The notes below the pieces were generated by a model. That model saw only the letters and a program-made list of their open reading frames with translations, searched no databases and was not told where the DNA came from. Shown here piece after piece: positions 17,734 through 20,510 of a DNA stretch of 20,510 nt. Source of the DNA: a virus; the IMG/VR virus record IMGVR_UViG_3300010158_000388, positions 1 through 20,510 of that record; one strand, 5' to 3'. How positions within the stretch are numbered: position 1 is the stretch's first letter; the number at the start of each line of letters is the position of its first letter. The translations under genes and the position numbers were made by a program.

Positions 17734-20510
17734 CTTTAAGCTTTTCAATAATTTCCACTTCTTCATTCTTACATTTTTTAAGCTCAGCTTGAATCTTTTT
17801 ACGTTCAGTATAATAAAAATCTACTAAGTCAGGCATAATACCTTTAGTTTTTTGCGAGAACAAAATCTTTGCTTTTGATACTGCAATATCTTCTGTTTTA
17901 AGATACTTAACAAACTTATCTCTAGTCAATTTAAATATCTGACCATTTACATGTCTAACAGTAATGTGATTATCGTCACTCTCAATAATTTTACCCACTT
18001 TAGTCTCAGGAGACATATTTAAACTAATCATGACGTTCGGATATAGAGAGTTTGCATCAAAACTTACAATATTTTTCTGAAATCCTTTTTGAGGCTCTGC
18101 AACAAATGCCCCTGGGTTCTTACCTTCTACGTCACTTCTAATAAAAGTTGAAATATGTAAGTTGTTTTTTCTTGCTCTAATAGCTGATGCACCTGTAATT
18201 ACAGATAATGTACCCATTGCACCCTCAAACGTAGTCAGTCCCATGTATGCTAACATTCTCAGCAAAGATATATACTGCAACTTAATTTCTAGCTTAACTA
18301 AAAGATTTACATCTTGAATATTATAATCAACAAATGTATTCCAATCAGTTTCCATTAACTGATACAAATCTTTATCGCCAATATCAACTTTTCGTTCATT
18401 TAATTCAGTCTCTCCAATAAAATCTAAACGATATGATTCTTGATTTTTAAATCTAAATCGTTTGTAAATATCTAGGTAATCCACGCACGAAATACCTTCA
18501 ATATACCACTGAATTTGCGGTCTACCAAAGCTATTCATAAAAGTTCTTGAATATACTCTATCAACCGGTGATAAATCATTAACTGCACTAGCACCTAATA
18601 TATTCCTGATACGATTTACAATATATGGAATATCGAAAAACGTACAATTATGGGTCAATATACCATTACATACAAATAAATGTGTATCTGTTTCAATATC
18701 ACACATTTCAACTTTATTACCTGTTGAAGTAACAGGCTTCAAGCGTACAATGTATTCATTCTGCGTATCATTATTTACGTACTTAATATCCTTACTTATT
18801 GTCTGTAATTTAGTAAAATATTTAAGCTCATCTATTTTTTGCTTTCTGGGTTCTTGAAACATTTTACAAGATATTTCTCGCAAAAATAACCGGTTTGTCT
18901 CATAATTATATATATGTAGAATGGTCTTACTTGACCGGACGCACGATATAACATTATTCCATAATAGCAATTCCTGCAAATCATTTAAAAAATTATATTG
19001 AACACAATCAAAATTGCATAGATCAACACCTGTATCAATGCAGCCATCACCATCAATCATACCCGCATATAGACTAGTAAATTGACAATAGCTTAGCTGT
19101 GACAGCAACTCTATATTTGGTTGCTTCTTGAGTTGATTATTGTATATTAATGTTAATAGTAGACCTATTTTATTTGTAAGACCGAACTGCTTATAGTAAC
19201 AGCCATCTTTTGCCTTTAGCGGGCGACTTACTGCTCTCTTATCAATTACGTCTGTATGCAACCTATGTATTTCTGTATATTGTGATATTACATTTTCATA
19301 CTTATTACATAACCGTACACTCAACTGTGGCTTAATTACATCGACTTTTTTTATTTTATCCAACGTCCCATCTGTAAATAAAAATCCGATAAATTGCAGT
19401 AATTCAGGTGAGATCTCTTCATCTAAATTTATTTGAGTTGCATGTTTATTTTGCGTAAATAGCAGAGTCTGCGTGGTTTCAAGAAACGAAACTATATCTT
19501 GCCGGTCAATATAATCCTTTAAAAATGACCATCTCCAATTAGATCTACCTTTCCAAAATTCGGCACCCCACCAATAATCAGCTCTAATTAATTGCGTTAG
19601 TTGAATATTATTTTTTAATTTGTCGCGTATTCTGCAATCTGTTATATAAAAATCAAATAGTAAGGTACTATTCAAAAATGTATCTAGGTTTTTAGTAATT
19701 AATTGTCTATATGTTAGATTATTATTTTTATTTGGAGTTAAGCACACCTTAGAATATACGTCATTATTTGTTTGTAGCTCTATTATGTCACTGACACTTA
19801 GTTCCTGCAGCGGTAATTTCGAGAATGTATTTTTATTTTTATACGTATGTTTTGGTTTCACTATCACCATAAATCTGTGATCAATTGATGATAATACATT
19901 AAAACCGAACTCATTCTCAATACAATATTCATCTTTTAAACCTGTGTCCATATATCTATTTATACAATTACCGTATAATTTAAGCGGAGTATTCTCAGTT
20001 TTTTTCGATATATTACCTATGCTTGTAATCCTATCTTCAAGCCATATGTGCTGCTCTTTATTAATACAATTCCAGCCACTTAAGATATCAGGAGGATTCT
20101 TTCGAAGAAACTCAACAAAATCCGTCAGCAAGTCAATCTCAGTAGCACAGTTAAAGTACTTAATATTTTTCTGCTTAGGTTTGTATTCCCCAGTACCCCA
20201 AACATAATATACCTCTTCAATACTATCAAAGACGTTGATCAAGTTAATCGGATATGCTGCATTTTCAGGACTAGGAAATCCCATTCCAGTCGGCGCAACA
20301 GCTTCAATATCGAAGAAATAAATCTTTAATGGAAATTTAACAAAGTCTTCTGTATCATTGTAATCACCATACATATCGATTAGCGATTGCTGCACAGGAT
20401 TGAAATTTTCGAATAATCTCTTCGTCCCAGTCTCTTTAATCCACTTTAATTTATCGAAATATGTATTAAATGACTTTTTACGAATCTTAGTATTAAAGAT
20501 ACTTAAGTCA
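17717..20510 (-). CDS. family B DNA polymerase gp43, N-terminal fragment with intein (partial, runs off right edge)
   Basis: This fragment has the 3'-5' exonuclease and part of the palm. Positions below are counted from the GTG at 20395. It shows Exo I FFDIEA (D29/E31), Exo II ILSGWN joined after splicing to CTFFDIPY, Exo III VDYNIQDV (Y691/D695) and palm motif A SFDANSLYP (D780). After motif A comes one fingers helix (YYTERKKIQAEL), and it ends KAMELN before motif B. An intein occupies residues 110-583. The frame stays open for 38 codons upstream of the GTG to the window edge, reading DLSIFNTKIRKKSF...NFNP, which looks like a gp43 N-terminal domain; the true start is therefore outside. The rest of the polymerase is at 14905-16008, behind the TilS-like and nucleotidyltransferase genes. 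Confidence 0.93.
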   Translation of the reverse strand, partial: DLSIFNTKIRKKSFNTYFDKLKWIKETGTKRLFENFNPVQQSLIDMYGDYNDTEDFVKFPLKIYFFDIEAVAPTGMGFPSPENAAYPINLINVFDSIEEVYYVWGTGEYKPKQKNIKYFNCATEIDLLTDFVEFLRKNPPDILSGWNCINKEQHIWLEDRITSIGNISKKTENTPLKLYGNCINRYMDTGLKDEYCIENEFGFNVLSSIDHRFMVIVKPKHTYKNKNTFSKLPLQELSVSDIIELQTNNDVYSKVCLTPNKNNNLTYRQLITKNLDTFLNSTLLFDFYITDCRIRDKLKNNIQLTQLIRADYWWGAEFWKGRSNWRWSFLKDYIDRQDIVSFLETTQTLLFTQNKHATQINLDEEISPELLQFIGFLFTDGTLDKIKKVDVIKPQLSVRLCNKYENVISQYTEIHRLHTDVIDKRAVSRPLKAKDGCYYKQFGLTNKIGLLLTLIYNNQLKKQPNIELLSQLSYCQFTSLYAGMIDGDGCIDTGVDLCNFDCVQYNFLNDLQELLLWNNVISCVRSSKTILHIYNYETNRLFLREISCKMFQEPRKQKIDELKYFTKLQTISKDIKYVNNDTQNEYIVRLKPVTSTGNKVEMCDIETDTHLFVCNGILTHNCTFFDIPYIVNRIRNILGASAVNDLSPVDRVYSRTFMNSFGRPQIQWYIEGISCVDYLDIYKRFRFKNQESYRLDFIGETELNERKVDIGDKDLYQLMETDWNTFVDYNIQDVNLLVKLEIKLQYISLLRMLAYMGLTTFEGAMGTLSVITGASAIRARKNNLHISTFIRSDVEGKNPGAFVAEPQKGFQKNIVSFDANSLYPNVMISLNMSPETKVGKIIESDDNHITVRHVNGQIFKLTRDKFVKYLKTEDIAVSKAKILFSQKTKGIMPDLVDFYYTERKKIQAELKKCKNEEVEIIEKLKAMELN
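18647..20068 (-). other. contiguous intein with LAGLIDADG homing endonuclease, in the Exo II motif
   Basis: A 474-residue insertion starts with Cys (CINKEQHIWLEDRI) after SGWN and ends LFVCNGILTHN before +1 Cys. Block B-like SSIDHRF and block G LTHN are visible. Two LAGLIDADG-type helices, FIGFLFTDGTL and LYAGMIDGDGCI, indicate an endonuclease domain that looks intact. Precise removal restores GWNCTFFDIPY, matching T4 gp43 GWNIEGFDVPY. Confidence 0.9.

Noticed and set aside
15960-17790. A split intein at the polymerase break
   Set aside because: Neither fragment end has Cys/Ser block A, TxxH, or a terminal His-Asn. The break is a plain gene split.
20393-20395. GTG as the start of the N-terminal polymerase fragment
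   Set aside because: The same frame stays open for 38 more codons to the window edge, and the extra residues resemble a gp43 N-terminal domain. The gene is better described as partial.
1-20510. tRNA genes, rRNA, CRISPR array, insertion sequences
   Set aside because: Nearly all sequence is protein-coding with gaps under 100 bases. I saw no cloverleaf pattern, regularly spaced repeats or transposase.

Overview
The window looks like the DNA-replication and recombination region of an AT-rich, T4-like (tailed, myovirus-type) phage. On the minus strand I recognise the T4 replisome set: primase (gp61-like), sliding clamp (gp45), ssDNA-binding protein (gp32), DnaB-type helicase (gp41), recombinase (UvsX) and family B DNA polymerase (gp43, in pieces). 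Accessory enzymes are interleaved: a DHH phosphoesterase, a family 2 glycosyltransferase, a class II glutamine amidotransferase, a QueC-like PP-loop enzyme, a TilS-like PP-loop enzyme and a nucleotidyltransferase. A marine host is an inference, based on the AT-rich composition and on a helicase split intein that closely resembles the gp41-8 type known from ocean metagenomes. The host itself cannot be named from this sequence.

Layout, left to right. 1-499: end of a possible upstream gene and a plus-strand gene of unknown function. 496-2813: primase and four small conserved-looking unknowns (minus). 2819-5915: clamp, a proline-rich linker protein, gp32, and two proteins in the positions of T4 gp59 and gp33. 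5912-6811: DHH phosphoesterase. 6850-9869: helicase gp41, broken into two genes by a split intein with a free-standing homing endonuclease gene between the halves. 9883-11269: glycosyltransferase and amidotransferase. 11329-12345: plus-strand unknown. 12348-14424: QueC-like protein, a 74-residue unknown and UvsX. 14462-14496: terminator hairpin. 14519-16664: small unknown, C-terminal polymerase fragment and TilS-like protein. 16705-17733: plus-strand nucleotidyltransferase. 17717-20510: N-terminal polymerase fragment carrying a 474-residue LAGLIDADG intein and running off the right edge.

Two start-proximal DNA signals recur. Nine minus-strand genes, mostly replication genes, have GGAAA (once GGAAT) 16-21 bases before the start codon, most often 17. 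All three plus-strand genes have a T4-late-promoter-like box (TATAAATA or NCTAAATA) ending exactly 5 bases before an ATG, and so does the homing endonuclease gene. I read these as an early/middle class and a late class of expression signal, the late class possibly producing leaderless or nearly leaderless mRNAs.

The most notable points are: a helicase and a polymerase that both need protein splicing; a polymerase also broken in the fingers between motifs A and B by two unrelated genes; a late-type box hidden in the last codons of the intein N-half that would drive the endonuclease; and a QueC-like enzyme missing three of four zinc cysteines close to a stand-alone amidotransferase. The last pair resembles a split version of the Gat-QueC enzymes that put 7-deazaguanine derivatives into phage DNA.
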